This document shows, piece by piece, positions 45,079 through 53,594 of a stretch of DNA of 64,000 nucleotides. Position numbers and translations under genes: made by a program. The stretch is taken from contig ATWQ01000004.1 in NCBI GenBank assembly GCA_000421325.1, forward strand, positions 40,551-104,550. The letters run 5' to 3'. The first letter of the stretch is position 1; each line of letters starts with the position of its first letter. The notes under the pieces were generated by a model. That model did not search any database, was not told where the DNA came from, and was given only the letters and a program-made list of their open reading frames with translations. This DNA comes from an alpha proteobacterium SCGC AAA536-K22. Its GTDB lineage: Bacteria; Pseudomonadota; Alphaproteobacteria; Puniceispirillales; Marisalimonadaceae.

Positions 45079-46461
45079 ATGAATGAAAATAATTACTCCT
45101 CTATTGCCGACAAATATGGTAAGTGGGCCTATGGTTTACACATCAATGATATCCCAGAAGAAGTAATAAATAAGTTAAAAATTATAGTAATGGATTCTTT
45201 GGGATTAATGGCGTCTGCAAAAAATGAACCTTACATTCAAAGCTTAATTAAAGCACTTCAAGAAGAGGGTAAATGTAGTTTAGTTGGTCACAATAAAAAA
45301 TTATCTCCATTTAATGCTGCGATTATAAACGGAACAGCTATTCATGGTGAAGATTTTGACGACACATTTGAAGGAACCCCTGTTCATGTTGGAGCAGTAA
45401 TGGTTCCAGCTATGTTAGCAACAATTCAAGCAAAAAAACTATCTGGAGCAGAATTTCTGAAGGGCTTAACTATTGGTTCAGAGCTGATCTGTAGACTTGC
45501 TCTTGTTGCACCAACTGCTGTTCATAGACAAGGATTTCATCCTACAGCTATTTTTGGATCATTTGGATCATCCGTAGGTATTTCTTCTGCAATTGGAAAT
45601 AATCCTAATCAAACAAGCTCCGGCCTTGGAATTGTTGGAAGTATGGCCTCAGGGATAATAGAATATTTAGCTGAGGGAACTTCTACAAAACGTCTTCACC
45701 CAGGATGGGCGGCAGGCTGCGGATGGCAGTCTGCTAATATTGCAAAATCAGGTTTTATTGGCCCAAGAACAGTTTTTGAAGGAGCACACGGAGTTTTTAA
45801 TAGTTTTGCTACAGAAAGTATACAACCTGACTTTACACATATAACTGATGAATTGGGATATAGATGGGAATGTAGTAATTTAGCTATAAAGCCTTATGCC
45901 TGCGGAACTATGGCTCAACCCTTCATAGACTGTGCTATTAAACTTAAGGATAAAATTACTAATTTTAATGGAATAGATAAAATAGTAGCTCAAGTAGGTG
46001 AAGGTACAGTTCATAGGTTATGGGAACCAATTAAAGAAAAGCAAAATCCATCTTCTCCTTATGGAGCTAAATTTTCTGTTCCTTATTGTATTGCTGTGGG
46101 GCTAATTGATGGGGTAGCAGGTCTCAAACAATTTACTGAAAAGCGTTTGAAAGACAGTGAAATAAAAAATTTAGCTTCAAAAATTAATTATGAAATTAAT
46201 CCTAAAGATGAATATCCAAAAAATTATTCTGGTGATATTTCTATTTTCATGAAAAGTGGAGAGATCTTATCTGCTAAGCAAGATTGTTTAAGAGGAGGAA
46301 GAAAGGCCCCTTTAACTTTTAGAGAAGTTGCTGATAAATTTAACGCTAATCTAAATTTTGCAAATATAAAGAAAAGCGAAATCCAAAAACTGGGATTTTT
46401 TGTTGATAATATTTTTAGTTGTAACAATCTAAGTGAACTGGAAAATATAGATTTCAGTTAA
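45079..46461 (+). CDS. MmgE/PrpD family protein (third)
   Basis: It has 460 residues: MDSLGLMASAKNEP, GTAIHGEDFDDTFEGTPVHV (active-site region, about 91-110), HRQGFHPTAIFGSFGSS, LAIKPYACGTMAQPFIDCA and SVPYCIAVGLIDG. The DDT-F-GTPVH version differs from the DDTH-type of the other two copies, pointing to a different subgroup and substrate. Its place at the end of the enolase-dioxygenase-TctCBA run suggests it acts on the imported acid or a product. The last bases overlap a convergent membrane-hydrolase gene by four. Confidence 0.85.
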   Translation: MNENNYSSIADKYGKWAYGLHINDIPEEVINKLKIIVMDSLGLMASAKNEPYIQSLIKALQEEGKCSLVGHNKKLSPFNAAIINGTAIHGEDFDDTFEGTPVHVGAVMVPAMLATIQAKKLSGAEFLKGLTIGSELICRLALVAPTAVHRQGFHPTAIFGSFGSSVGISSAIGNNPNQTSSGLGIVGSMASGIIEYLAEGTSTKRLHPGWAAGCGWQSANIAKSGFIGPRTVFEGAHGVFNSFATESIQPDFTHITDELGYRWECSNLAIKPYACGTMAQPFIDCAIKLKDKITNFNGIDKIVAQVGEGTVHRLWEPIKEKQNPSSPYGAKFSVPYCIAVGLIDGVAGLKQFTEKRLKDSEIKNLASKINYEINPKDEYPKNYSGDISIFMKSGEILSAKQDCLRGGRKAPLTFREVADKFNANLNFANIKKSEIQKLGFFVDNIFSCNNLSELENIDFS

Positions 46462-47468
46462 GTGATCTCTTTACAACCTTTGCCCAATAATAAATCTAAA
46501 AACCTCTTCCACTTGGCTTTGTAAGTAGTTCGGTTAACAACCCAATCGACATGCTCAAAATTCTTTTTTGAAGGATTTATTTGAATACCCCATAAACCAT
46601 CTACTTCGTTTGGTACTGCAGAATACCTTACATCAGTAATAATATTTTTTTTAGTCCCAACCCCTAAATATCCTTGAGAAAACCAATTGAACCTCTCAAT
46701 ATCTTTATATTGTTGACTATTCTGATTTAATCCCATGAAGTTATTTGATGTATCTAGTTTTTTGATTTTAGTTCCTTGACAATATTCCAGTTTTGACAGC
46801 AATCTGACTGCGTCAACATAGAAAAAACCATTATCTTCATAGATAGATTTCCACAAAAATAAATTACCTAAGCTTGGCTTGACTGTTAATCTTTTACTTT
46901 CATGTCCTCTCATATTAGCAATAGACTTACCTAGCTTCTCAGCACGATTTTCTTGAACAACACCAATTCCAAGATAAAGGAAAATATAAAACACACCAAA
47001 AAGGGTGATGAATTTATTTTTCTTTAAGATTGAAATAATTATAAAAATAATTATAGGAACAGTTAAAAGTGGATCAACTACAGATATGTTGTTCCAGGAA
47101 ATTCTTTCGTCAGAAAATGGCCAAAAAAGTTGAGTTCCATAACTAGTACAAGCATCTAACAACCCATGAGTTGCATATCCAAAAAAACAATAAAAGTACG
47201 TTTCCATCCAACTTAAATATTTTCTTGAGAATAAAAATGTAAAGATTGCAACAAGCAAGGCACCTATAGGAATAAAAATTATAGAGTGAGTAAATTGCCT
47301 ATGATATTCCAATTTTAATAGTGGATCTGAACTTGATCTAATAAATATATCTAAATCAGGAGCCAGACCAGCAATACAACCAAGTATTGAGCCAATAAGA
47401 ATTTTCTTTTTATTAGATATCGTCTGAGCAAAAATTGCTCCAAACGCACCTTGGCTAACAGGATCCAT
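46458..47468 (-). CDS. membrane-bound metal-dependent hydrolase (YdjM/DUF457 type)
   Basis: The 336-residue protein has an N-terminal membrane part with about five helices and the family's metal-site motifs: MDPVSQGAFGAIFAQ, LAPDLDIFI, HRQFTHSIIF and YATHGLLDACTSYGT. It resembles the membrane-bound metal-dependent hydrolases (PF04307). The C-terminal 130 residues are soluble and contain WGIQINPSK. The substrate of the family is not well known; membrane repair or lipid roles have been proposed. It overlaps the MmgE/PrpD gene end by four bases and is otherwise isolated. Confidence 0.8.
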   Translation of the reverse strand: MDPVSQGAFGAIFAQTISNKKKILIGSILGCIAGLAPDLDIFIRSSSDPLLKLEYHRQFTHSIIFIPIGALLVAIFTFLFSRKYLSWMETYFYCFFGYATHGLLDACTSYGTQLFWPFSDERISWNNISVVDPLLTVPIIIFIIISILKKNKFITLFGVFYIFLYLGIGVVQENRAEKLGKSIANMRGHESKRLTVKPSLGNLFLWKSIYEDNGFFYVDAVRLLSKLEYCQGTKIKKLDTSNNFMGLNQNSQQYKDIERFNWFSQGYLGVGTKKNIITDVRYSAVPNEVDGLWGIQINPSKKNFEHVDWVVNRTTYKAKWKRFLDLLLGKGCKEIT

Positions 47469-47571
47469 TTAACAAACCAAAATAATTAAATTACATTATA
47501 TACACTAAGATTTCTTGACTGTTTATATTTTTTTCTTTTAACTTATTAAGCATATTAAAAAGGAATTTTAA

Positions 47572-49188
47572 ATGAACCAAATCTATTCATCCACTAAAGA
47601 ATATGATGCCATAATAGTAGGCGCAGGATTTTCAGGTTTATATCAATTGATATGTCTTAGAGATCAGCTTGGTCTTAATTGCCTAGTACTAGAAACAGGA
47701 GATGATGTTGGTGGGACTTGGTATTGGAACCGTTATCCAGGTGCAAGATGTGACACAGAGAGCCATGCATACTCATATTATTTTTCAGATGAATTGTTAC
47801 AAGAATGGACATGGTCAGAAAGATATCCAGGTCATGCAGAAATCAGAAAATATATGAATTTTGTTGCTGATAAGTTTGATCTAAAAAAAAATATTCTTTT
47901 TAAACAAAAAGTAACTAGTGCTAAATTTAAAGAAGATAGCAATAATTGGAATGTAATAACCAATGATGATAATCATTTCAAATCTAAATTTCTAATTACT
48001 GCAGTAGGTTGTTTGTCCAATACGAATATACCTAAAATCAAAGGATTAGAAGATTTTAAAGGTAATTACTTTCATACAGGAAACTGGCCGAAAGATGGCG
48101 TTTCATTTGCGGAAAAATCAGTGGGACAAATCGGAACTGGCTCCACTGGTATACAAGCAGTTCCTGTTATAGCAGCAGAGGCTAAACATTTAACAGTTTT
48201 TCAAAGAACAGCTAATTATAGTATTCCTGCTAGAAACAAACCTTTGACTGAAGATTTTAAAAATCATGCTAAAGAAAATTTTCAATTTTATAAGGATCTT
48301 CTCAAAAGGACCCCAAATGGTCACCCTTTTGAAATTTCTGACCGTCTTGTATCTGACGTTAATGAAGAGGAAATGAATGATATTTATGAAAAAGCATGGG
48401 AAAAAGGTGGTTTACAATTTCGAGGATCGTTTAATGATTTAGTTACTAACATTGAGGCTAACAAAACAGCATCTGATTTTATAAAAAGTAAAATTAACGA
48501 AATTGTCTTAAATAAAAAGTTTGCTTCTATTTTATCAGATATTGACCACCCTTACGCAGGCAAAAGACCACCTATAGATAGCAATTATTTTGAAACTTAT
48601 AATAGAGATAATATTAACCTGATAGATCTTAGGAATGATCCAATCAAATGTATAAATAGAAATGGAATTGAAACCAAAAAAAACTATTTTAATTTGGATA
48701 TTATTGTCTTTGCTACTGGTTATGATGCAATGACTGGACCACTTTTAAATATGAATATATGTGGTAAAAATAATTTAAAATTACAAAATGTATGGAAAGA
48801 AGGGCCTAAAACATTTTTGGGACTTCAAATTCCTGGTTTTCCAAATTTATTCACTGTAACTGGACCAGGTAGCCCATCAGTTTTAACAAACATGCCAATG
48901 GCAATAGAACAACATGTAGAATGGATTAGAGATTGTATAAGCTTTATGATTAAAAAAGAATATACTACTATTGAAGCACGCTCAAATTTAGCTGAAAAAT
49001 GGGGACAAGAGGTAAACACAGTTGCTAATAAAACATTATTACCTACCGTTAAACACTCTTGGTACTTAGGGGCCAATATTCCAGGGAAACCTCGCGTATT
49101 TATGCCTTATGCTGGCGGACTTCCAAGATACAGTAAAATTTGTGATGAAGTTAAAAAAAATAATTTCGAGGATTTTATTTTAGCTTAA
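47572..49188 (+). CDS. flavin-containing Baeyer-Villiger-type monooxygenase
   Basis: It has 538 residues with both Rossmann motifs, GAGFSG (17-22) and GTGSTG (188-193), and the Baeyer-Villiger fingerprint FKGNYFHTGNWP (162-173). GGTWYWNRYPGARCDTES matches cyclohexanone-monooxygenase-type enzymes. These NADPH- and FAD-dependent cytoplasmic enzymes insert one oxygen into a ketone to give an ester or lactone. A ribosome site AAGGAA precedes the ATG, and a TTGACT hexamer at 47515-47520 could be a -35 element. The gene is alone on its strand, so the ketone cannot be guessed; an enol-lactone or esterase partner is not adjacent. Confidence 0.9.
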   Translation: MNQIYSSTKEYDAIIVGAGFSGLYQLICLRDQLGLNCLVLETGDDVGGTWYWNRYPGARCDTESHAYSYYFSDELLQEWTWSERYPGHAEIRKYMNFVADKFDLKKNILFKQKVTSAKFKEDSNNWNVITNDDNHFKSKFLITAVGCLSNTNIPKIKGLEDFKGNYFHTGNWPKDGVSFAEKSVGQIGTGSTGIQAVPVIAAEAKHLTVFQRTANYSIPARNKPLTEDFKNHAKENFQFYKDLLKRTPNGHPFEISDRLVSDVNEEEMNDIYEKAWEKGGLQFRGSFNDLVTNIEANKTASDFIKSKINEIVLNKKFASILSDIDHPYAGKRPPIDSNYFETYNRDNINLIDLRNDPIKCINRNGIETKKNYFNLDIIVFATGYDAMTGPLLNMNICGKNNLKLQNVWKEGPKTFLGLQIPGFPNLFTVTGPGSPSVLTNMPMAIEQHVEWIRDCISFMIKKEYTTIEARSNLAEKWGQEVNTVANKTLLPTVKHSWYLGANIPGKPRVFMPYAGGLPRYSKICDEVKKNNFEDFILA

Positions 49189-49192
49189 ATAC

Positions 49193-49669
49193 TCAAGTCT
49201 CTGCAATTTGCTGCATTTTATTTATATTAGTTCTAATTTTTTTAATTCTCTCTTCAAGTAAATTTTTCTTTGGAGGTGACTTTGAGTCGAGTTGGTCTAG
49301 TAACATTGATATTTCATTTGCTAATTCATTGCTCTGTTTATTAGAATCTATTAATCTTATTTGTGTTTTTCTTATTAATGCACTTAGTATTACATTGGAC
49401 TTAATCATTTTGGTAAAATACGATTTTGGTATTTTTTTTGCTACTAATTTTTGGGCACACACCCTTGCAGTCACTGTTCTAGGAACATCCAACAGTATTG
49501 AGCTTTCTCCAAATATTTCACCTATCCCTAACCTATTAAGTTTCAAGCCATCTTTAGTTTCTAAATTTACATATCCTTCCAATATTAGATATGCCTCTTT
49601 GGGTAAGCTTCCAGCTTCATATATAACTTCACCCGGTTCCCAAATTGCTGACTTACCGTTATCTAACAT
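49193..49669 (-). CDS. stand-alone cyclic-nucleotide-binding domain protein
   Basis: The 158-residue protein has a Crp-type cyclic-nucleotide-binding domain (about 8-115) with the phosphate-binding cassette GEIFGESSILLDVPRTVTAR. The C-terminal 45 residues form a charged, probably coiled-coil tail (NLLEERIKKIRTNINK). No helix-turn-helix or enzymatic domain follows, so it is not a classical transcription factor. It is the last gene of the pobA-pcaHG run, which is unusual. It may sense cAMP-like signals and act through protein partners. Domain call is firm; role unknown. Confidence 0.8.
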   Translation of the reverse strand: MLDNGKSAIWEPGEVIYEAGSLPKEAYLILEGYVNLETKDGLKLNRLGIGEIFGESSILLDVPRTVTARVCAQKLVAKKIPKSYFTKMIKSNVILSALIRKTQIRLIDSNKQSNELANEISMLLDQLDSKSPPKKNLLEERIKKIRTNINKMQQIAET

Positions 49670-49701
49670 TTAATGTTCCTTTTCAAATTATCTTAGGTTA
49701 C

Positions 49702-49893
49702 TCACCCAGTAATTTTTAATGGTTCCATCCAAAAAATATACGCATAAAATAGTAAATAACAGTAAAACAGACCATAAGCCCACCATGGTTTAGGTTTGAA
49801 ATTTTTACTTTCTTCTTCAATTATTTCTAATTCTTCTTTATAATTTTTATAATAATTCATCATAAAATTAGATCTAGCCAATAATTTCTCCAT
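49702..49893 (-). CDS. small single-helix membrane protein
   Basis: It encodes 63 residues: a basic N terminus, an acidic helix (YKEELEIIEEES), and one hydrophobic, tryptophan-rich segment (WWAYGLFYCYLLFYAYIFWM) near the C terminus. I do not recognise the family. It starts 14 bases after the pcaG stop and is followed after about 30 bases by the cyclic-nucleotide-binding gene, so it appears co-transcribed with the aromatic operon. The ATG has only a weak ribosome site; a GGAG inside the first codons could favour a TTG at codon five. Confidence 0.5.
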   Translation of the reverse strand: MEKLLARSNFMMNYYKNYKEELEIIEEESKNFKPKPWWAYGLFYCYLLFYAYIFWMEPLKITG

Positions 49894-49907
49894 CTTAATT
49901 TAAAGTA

Positions 49908-50489
49908 TTAAATATCTAAAAATATAGTTTCTTTATCACCTTGTAAAAATATATCAAATAAATAAATATCTTCCTCAATTTTTTTGGCAACTAAACTACT
50001 TATATCATTTCTGCTCTTCTTTACTACGGATAAAAGAGGATCATTAGTTAAATCATCACCCTCAAAATATATTCGGGTGTTTAGTGTCATATTTAATCCT
50101 CTAGATGATACTGAAATTGATATATGTGGACTTTGAATTTTACCATCAAAGTTATAAACAAAACCAGGCTTAACAGTATGTAAATAAAATTTCTTAGTTA
50201 AATTGTCTGGAACAAATCGGGCAAAACCACTTTCTGAAGAATACAATCCATTTTCATCACTTTGCCAAGTTTCTAGCATGATATCATCTAATGCTTGGCC
50301 ATCACCATCAAATACTGAACCAGTAATTGTTATAAGATTATCGTAACTTTTGTTAACAAAAGGTTTGCTCCCTAAGTCTTGATCAATCACTCCCCTTATA
50401 TTTACTGAGTTGGGTAAACACCCAATATGTAGAAAGGGACCAGCTGTTTGAAATGGAGTTTCATCTAAAACTGTTTTTATATTGCTCAA
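49908..50489 (-). CDS. pcaG: protocatechuate 3,4-dioxygenase alpha subunit
   Basis: The open frame begins at 50516, but a TTG at 50489 is preceded by AGAGGGG at the right distance and lies one base after the pcaH stop; this gives 193 residues. The alpha-subunit opening LDETPFQTAGPFLHIG and the later TWQSDENGLYSS and GFARFVPD blocks identify PcaG. It lacks the iron ligands, which are in PcaH. The alpha-beta enzyme opens protocatechuate between its hydroxyls to 3-carboxy-cis,cis-muconate in the beta-ketoadipate pathway. Confidence 0.92.
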   Translation of the reverse strand: MSNIKTVLDETPFQTAGPFLHIGCLPNSVNIRGVIDQDLGSKPFVNKSYDNLITITGSVFDGDGQALDDIMLETWQSDENGLYSSESGFARFVPDNLTKKFYLHTVKPGFVYNFDGKIQSPHISISVSSRGLNMTLNTRIYFEGDDLTNDPLLSVVKKSRNDISSLVAKKIEEDIYLFDIFLQGDKETIFLDI

Positions 50490-50490
50490 T

Positions 50491-51213
50491 TTATAACCCC
50501 TCTTTCTTATTTTCAAAATAAGTTTGATTGGTTCCCCTCAAAATAATATCAAACTTATAAGCTAATAATTTTTTTTTGTTTGACTGTGATGTGTCAAGAG
50601 TACTTATCAAACTTTTTCTAGCTTTTTCATCTGGTATTGAATTTATCATAGGGCATAAGTTTATAAGAGGGTCGCCTTCAAAATACATTTGAGTAATTAA
50701 CCTTTGACCAAAACTTTTACCAAACACAGAAAAATGGATGTGCATTGGTCTCCATTCTATTCCACGATTTGGATATGGGTATGGACCTGGTTGTATTGTA
50801 ATGAATTCATAATATCCTTTTGAAGAAGTTATAGACCTACCACAACCAGAAAAGTTAGGATCAATTGGAGCGATATTTTTGTCATTTTGATGAAGGTATT
50901 TACCAGCTGAGTTGGCTTGCCAAATTTCGATTAAGGCCCCATCAATTGGGTTAGAAAATTGATCGGAAAGGATTCCATAAACAATTATTTTATGCCCTAC
51001 AGGAAGAGTGTTATTCTTTGAAAAATTTAATGTTAAGTCATTATCCAACTTACCTATCTTATTTTTATTAAAAATAGGTCCAGACATCTCTGATGTTGTC
51101 GATGAAAAAAAAATTTTTTTATTCTTGGGAGCTCTTAAAATACTAGACTTATAATCAGGAAAATCTAATTGTGGATGTGTTTTAGGATTTCTTTTTAAAA
51201 GTGAATCAACCAT
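50491..51213 (-). CDS. pcaH: protocatechuate 3,4-dioxygenase beta subunit
   Basis: A 240-residue intradiol dioxygenase. The non-heme Fe(III) ligands are present: Y106 in AGKYLHQND, Y145 in GPYPYPNRG, and H158 and H160 in WRPMHIHFS. ALIEIWQANSAG and MYFEGDPL are also family blocks. It is the catalytic subunit of protocatechuate 3,4-dioxygenase and precedes pcaG by one base. The gene follows pobA after 35 bases, so hydroxylation of 4-hydroxybenzoate and ring cleavage are made together. Confidence 0.95.
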   Translation of the reverse strand: MVDSLLKRNPKTHPQLDFPDYKSSILRAPKNKKIFFSSTTSEMSGPIFNKNKIGKLDNDLTLNFSKNNTLPVGHKIIVYGILSDQFSNPIDGALIEIWQANSAGKYLHQNDKNIAPIDPNFSGCGRSITSSKGYYEFITIQPGPYPYPNRGIEWRPMHIHFSVFGKSFGQRLITQMYFEGDPLINLCPMINSIPDEKARKSLISTLDTSQSNKKKLLAYKFDIILRGTNQTYFENKKEGL

Positions 51214-51248
51214 TTTCCCTCTTGGATAACAAATTAACTGTAATTAAT

Positions 51249-52418
51249 CTAGTAAGGTAAACCAACATAATTTTCAGCTAAAACAGTTTGGGATGCAACA
51301 GAATTTTCTAAATATTCTAATTCGGAATCTTGTATACATTGATCAAATGAAGTTTGATTGGGAAACTTATGAAAAGTTGTAGTCATCCACCAACTAAATC
51401 TAATTGCCTTCCAAACTCTTGATAAAGCGTTTGTCGAATAAGAATTCAAATCGTCATTTATTTCAAATTTATAATACTGTTGAAAAGCTTTATGTAAATA
51501 ATAGACGTCTGATACAGCTAAATTTAACCCTTTTGCACCCGTAGGTGGAACAATGTGAGCAGCGTCTCCAACTAAAAATAATTTTTTCCAACTCATTGGT
51601 TCGCAAACGAATGATCTAAGAGGCGCTATAGATTTTTCTATTGAGTGTCCTGTTATAATTGTATCCGCAGATTCTGTTGGTAGTCTTTTTTTTAATTCGT
51701 CCCAAAACCTTTTATCTGGCCAATGTTCAATTTTGTCATTCAAGGATGTCTGAATGTAATATCTACTTAAATTCTTGTTTCTCATCGAGGCTAAAGCAAA
51801 ACCACTTCCATGATTTGCGTAAATCAGTTCATCACTTACAGGAAATGTTTCAGACAAAATACCTAGCCATCCAAATGGATAAACCCTTTCATGGATACTA
51901 ACAATATTCTTTGGTATAGTACTTCTACTTATTCCGTGGTATCCATCGCAGCCTACTATAAAATCACAAATGATTTTTGTTTCAACACCATTTTTTTTAA
52001 AGGTTACATATGGGTTTTCTGTATCTATTTCCCTGGGAAGTACCTCTTCGGCATTATTAATTACCGTTCCATTTTCTTTTTGTATAATTTCATACAAATC
52101 TTTAGTTACTTCAGTTTGGCCATAGACAGTAACATGTTTATTAGTTAATTTTTTTAGATTTATTCTGAACCCATGGTTCTTAAAAGATAATTGTATTCCG
52201 TTATGTTTAAAACCTTCTTTTTCTAATCTACTAGAAACACCAGCCATTTTTAGCATTTCTATAGTCCCACTTTCTAAAACTCCTGCCCTAATTCTTCCTA
52301 TTACATGTTCTTGGGATTGTTTTTCAAGAACTATATTATCAATACCTTCTAAAGATAAAAGTCTCGACAATAATAAGCCTGAGGGACCGCCTCCTATTAT
52401 GACAATATTTGTTTTCAT
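51249..52418 (-). CDS. pobA: 4-hydroxybenzoate 3-monooxygenase
   Basis: The 389-residue flavoprotein matches PobA length (about 390). It has the FAD motif GGGPSG (9-14), IGRIRAGVLESGTIEML (PobA block), the substrate-side YFAL-like region GSGFALAS and the second FAD motif GDAAHIVPPTGAKGLNLAVS. It uses NADPH and oxygen to convert 4-hydroxybenzoate to protocatechuate in the cytoplasm. It is the first gene of the pobA-pcaH-pcaG run. No PobR or PcaQ regulator lies next to it, so control is not visible. Confidence 0.95.
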   Translation of the reverse strand: MKTNIVIIGGGPSGLLLSRLLSLEGIDNIVLEKQSQEHVIGRIRAGVLESGTIEMLKMAGVSSRLEKEGFKHNGIQLSFKNHGFRINLKKLTNKHVTVYGQTEVTKDLYEIIQKENGTVINNAEEVLPREIDTENPYVTFKKNGVETKIICDFIVGCDGYHGISRSTIPKNIVSIHERVYPFGWLGILSETFPVSDELIYANHGSGFALASMRNKNLSRYYIQTSLNDKIEHWPDKRFWDELKKRLPTESADTIITGHSIEKSIAPLRSFVCEPMSWKKLFLVGDAAHIVPPTGAKGLNLAVSDVYYLHKAFQQYYKFEINDDLNSYSTNALSRVWKAIRFSWWMTTTFHKFPNQTSFDQCIQDSELEYLENSVASQTVLAENYVGLPY

Positions 52419-52446
52419 TAAAACTATCCCTTAAACGCTATAATTA

Positions 52447-52845
52447 TTATTTCAAATACGTTACCAACAAAAAAACACTAGCAATTATTTGAACAAAATT
52501 AATGAAAACTGAAAACTTATGAAGTTTGTTAAATTTATTATCATTATTTTCATCTTTTGCCTTATTAATCATTGGCATTAAAATTTGTCTGGAAAAAAGA
52601 AATCCAAGCATAATAAAAGAAAAAACTAATAGCGAAATGTTACTTTTCTCAAAAATAGACAAAAAAATACCAGAAAAGCTTAAAACAAATCCAAAAAGAT
52701 AATATTTAGGAAAAAAAATTCTTAGAAACTTAGATGATTGTTTCTCATCTAAAACTTTAAAAACTGAAGTAGCAACCACTAGTGGAAAAAAAATCATAAA
52801 ACTCAAAATTGCTCCTGCTACAAATATCAACAAATCTTTCTCCAT
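52447..52845 (-). CDS. DUF4149-type small membrane protein
   Basis: A 132-residue protein with four hydrophobic helices. The pattern FFPLVVATSVFKVLDEKQSS, FLRIFFPKYY and FNKLHKFSVFINFVQIIAS matches the DUF4149 (TMEM205-like) family. Function of the family is unknown in bacteria. It ends 28 bases before pobA starts on the same strand and may be the first gene of that operon, or a separate one. It is divergent from hpt. Confidence 0.75.
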   Translation of the reverse strand: MEKDLLIFVAGAILSFMIFFPLVVATSVFKVLDEKQSSKFLRIFFPKYYLFGFVLSFSGIFLSIFEKSNISLLVFSFIMLGFLFSRQILMPMINKAKDENNDNKFNKLHKFSVFINFVQIIASVFLLVTYLK

Positions 52846-52937
52846 ATAAATTAGTATTTTTTATTAAAATTAGATATTTTAAAATTGAATAATATCATAC
52901 AATATATTGTTTTTAAAAAAAATTCTTGGGAATAATA

Positions 52938-53480
52938 ATGAATAAAAATCAAATATCTTACTCAGTCGACACTCTTATTTCTGAACAGCAAATTAAGACA
53001 AGGATTACTGAATTAGGAAAAGATATTAATCAATTCTATGAAAATACTAATAAACTCCTAGTTGTTGGATTATTAAGAGGTTCCTTTGTATTTATTGCCG
53101 ATTTAGTCCGTGAATTAAAAATACCAGTAGAAGTAGATTTTATGACAGTATCTAGTTACGGTAACTCTATGCAATCATCTAATAATATTAGAATTTTAAC
53201 AGACTTAAATACAGACATAAAAAACCAGGATGTCTTGTTAGTCGAGGATATTATTGATACTGGCCATACACTTAATCAAGTTATTAAATTGCTTAATAAC
53301 AGGAAACCGAAAAGTCTTGAAGTTAGCTGTTTATTAAATAAATTTTCTAGGCGTGAAACAGATGTTGAAAGTAAGTGGGTAGGCTTTGATATACCTGATG
53401 AATTTGTTGTAGGGTATGGAATTGATTATGCTCAAGACAACAGACATTTACCTTTTATTGGAAAAGTAGTTCAGGATTAA
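52938..53480 (+). CDS. hpt: hypoxanthine phosphoribosyltransferase
   Basis: Starting at the ATG at 52938 gives 180 residues; a TTG at 52926 in frame is less likely. The type I phosphoribosyltransferase PRPP motif is VLLVEDIIDTGH (99-110). The N-terminal GLLRGSFVFIADL loop, VDFMTVSSYGNSM flexible loop, and the purine-side KWVGFDIPDEFVVGYG fit HPRT. It salvages hypoxanthine (and usually guanine) with PRPP. PRPP is also the end product of the C-P lyase pathway in the left of the window. A folded intergenic element follows directly. Confidence 0.93.
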   Translation: MNKNQISYSVDTLISEQQIKTRITELGKDINQFYENTNKLLVVGLLRGSFVFIADLVRELKIPVEVDFMTVSSYGNSMQSSNNIRILTDLNTDIKNQDVLLVEDIIDTGHTLNQVIKLLNNRKPKSLEVSCLLNKFSRRETDVESKWVGFDIPDEFVVGYGIDYAQDNRHLPFIGKVVQD

Positions 53481-53482
53481 GT

Positions 53483-53550
53483 TGGGAATAGCTTAATTTA
53501 TTTACCGTTAAGGTAGGATAATCGTGGAGATTTACAGAAAGCTATTCCCA
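53483..53550. ncRNA. three-way-junction-like folded intergenic element, candidate structured RNA
   Basis: A perfect 12-base inverted repeat (TGGGAATAGCTT at 53483-53494 with AAGCTATTCCCA at 53539-53550) encloses two smaller stems: TACC/GGTA around GTTAA (53503-53515) and AATC/GATT around GTGGA (53520-53532). This draws a closed three-way junction of about 68 bases. It lacks the T-run of an ordinary terminator on either side. It lies between hpt and a convergent gene. It may be a small RNA or an RNA-stability element; the strand is not decided and no known family was recognised. Confidence 0.45.
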
Positions 53551-53594
53551 TTGAGTTAAGAACTGCAATTCACATGCCAAATTTAATCTGTATT

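Noticed and set aside
47515-47543. Promoter for the Baeyer-Villiger monooxygenase gene (TTGACT with 17-base spacing to TTAACT)
   Set aside because: The -35 hexamer is good but the -10 hexamer is poor; in an AT-rich spacer this is too weak to list as a feature.
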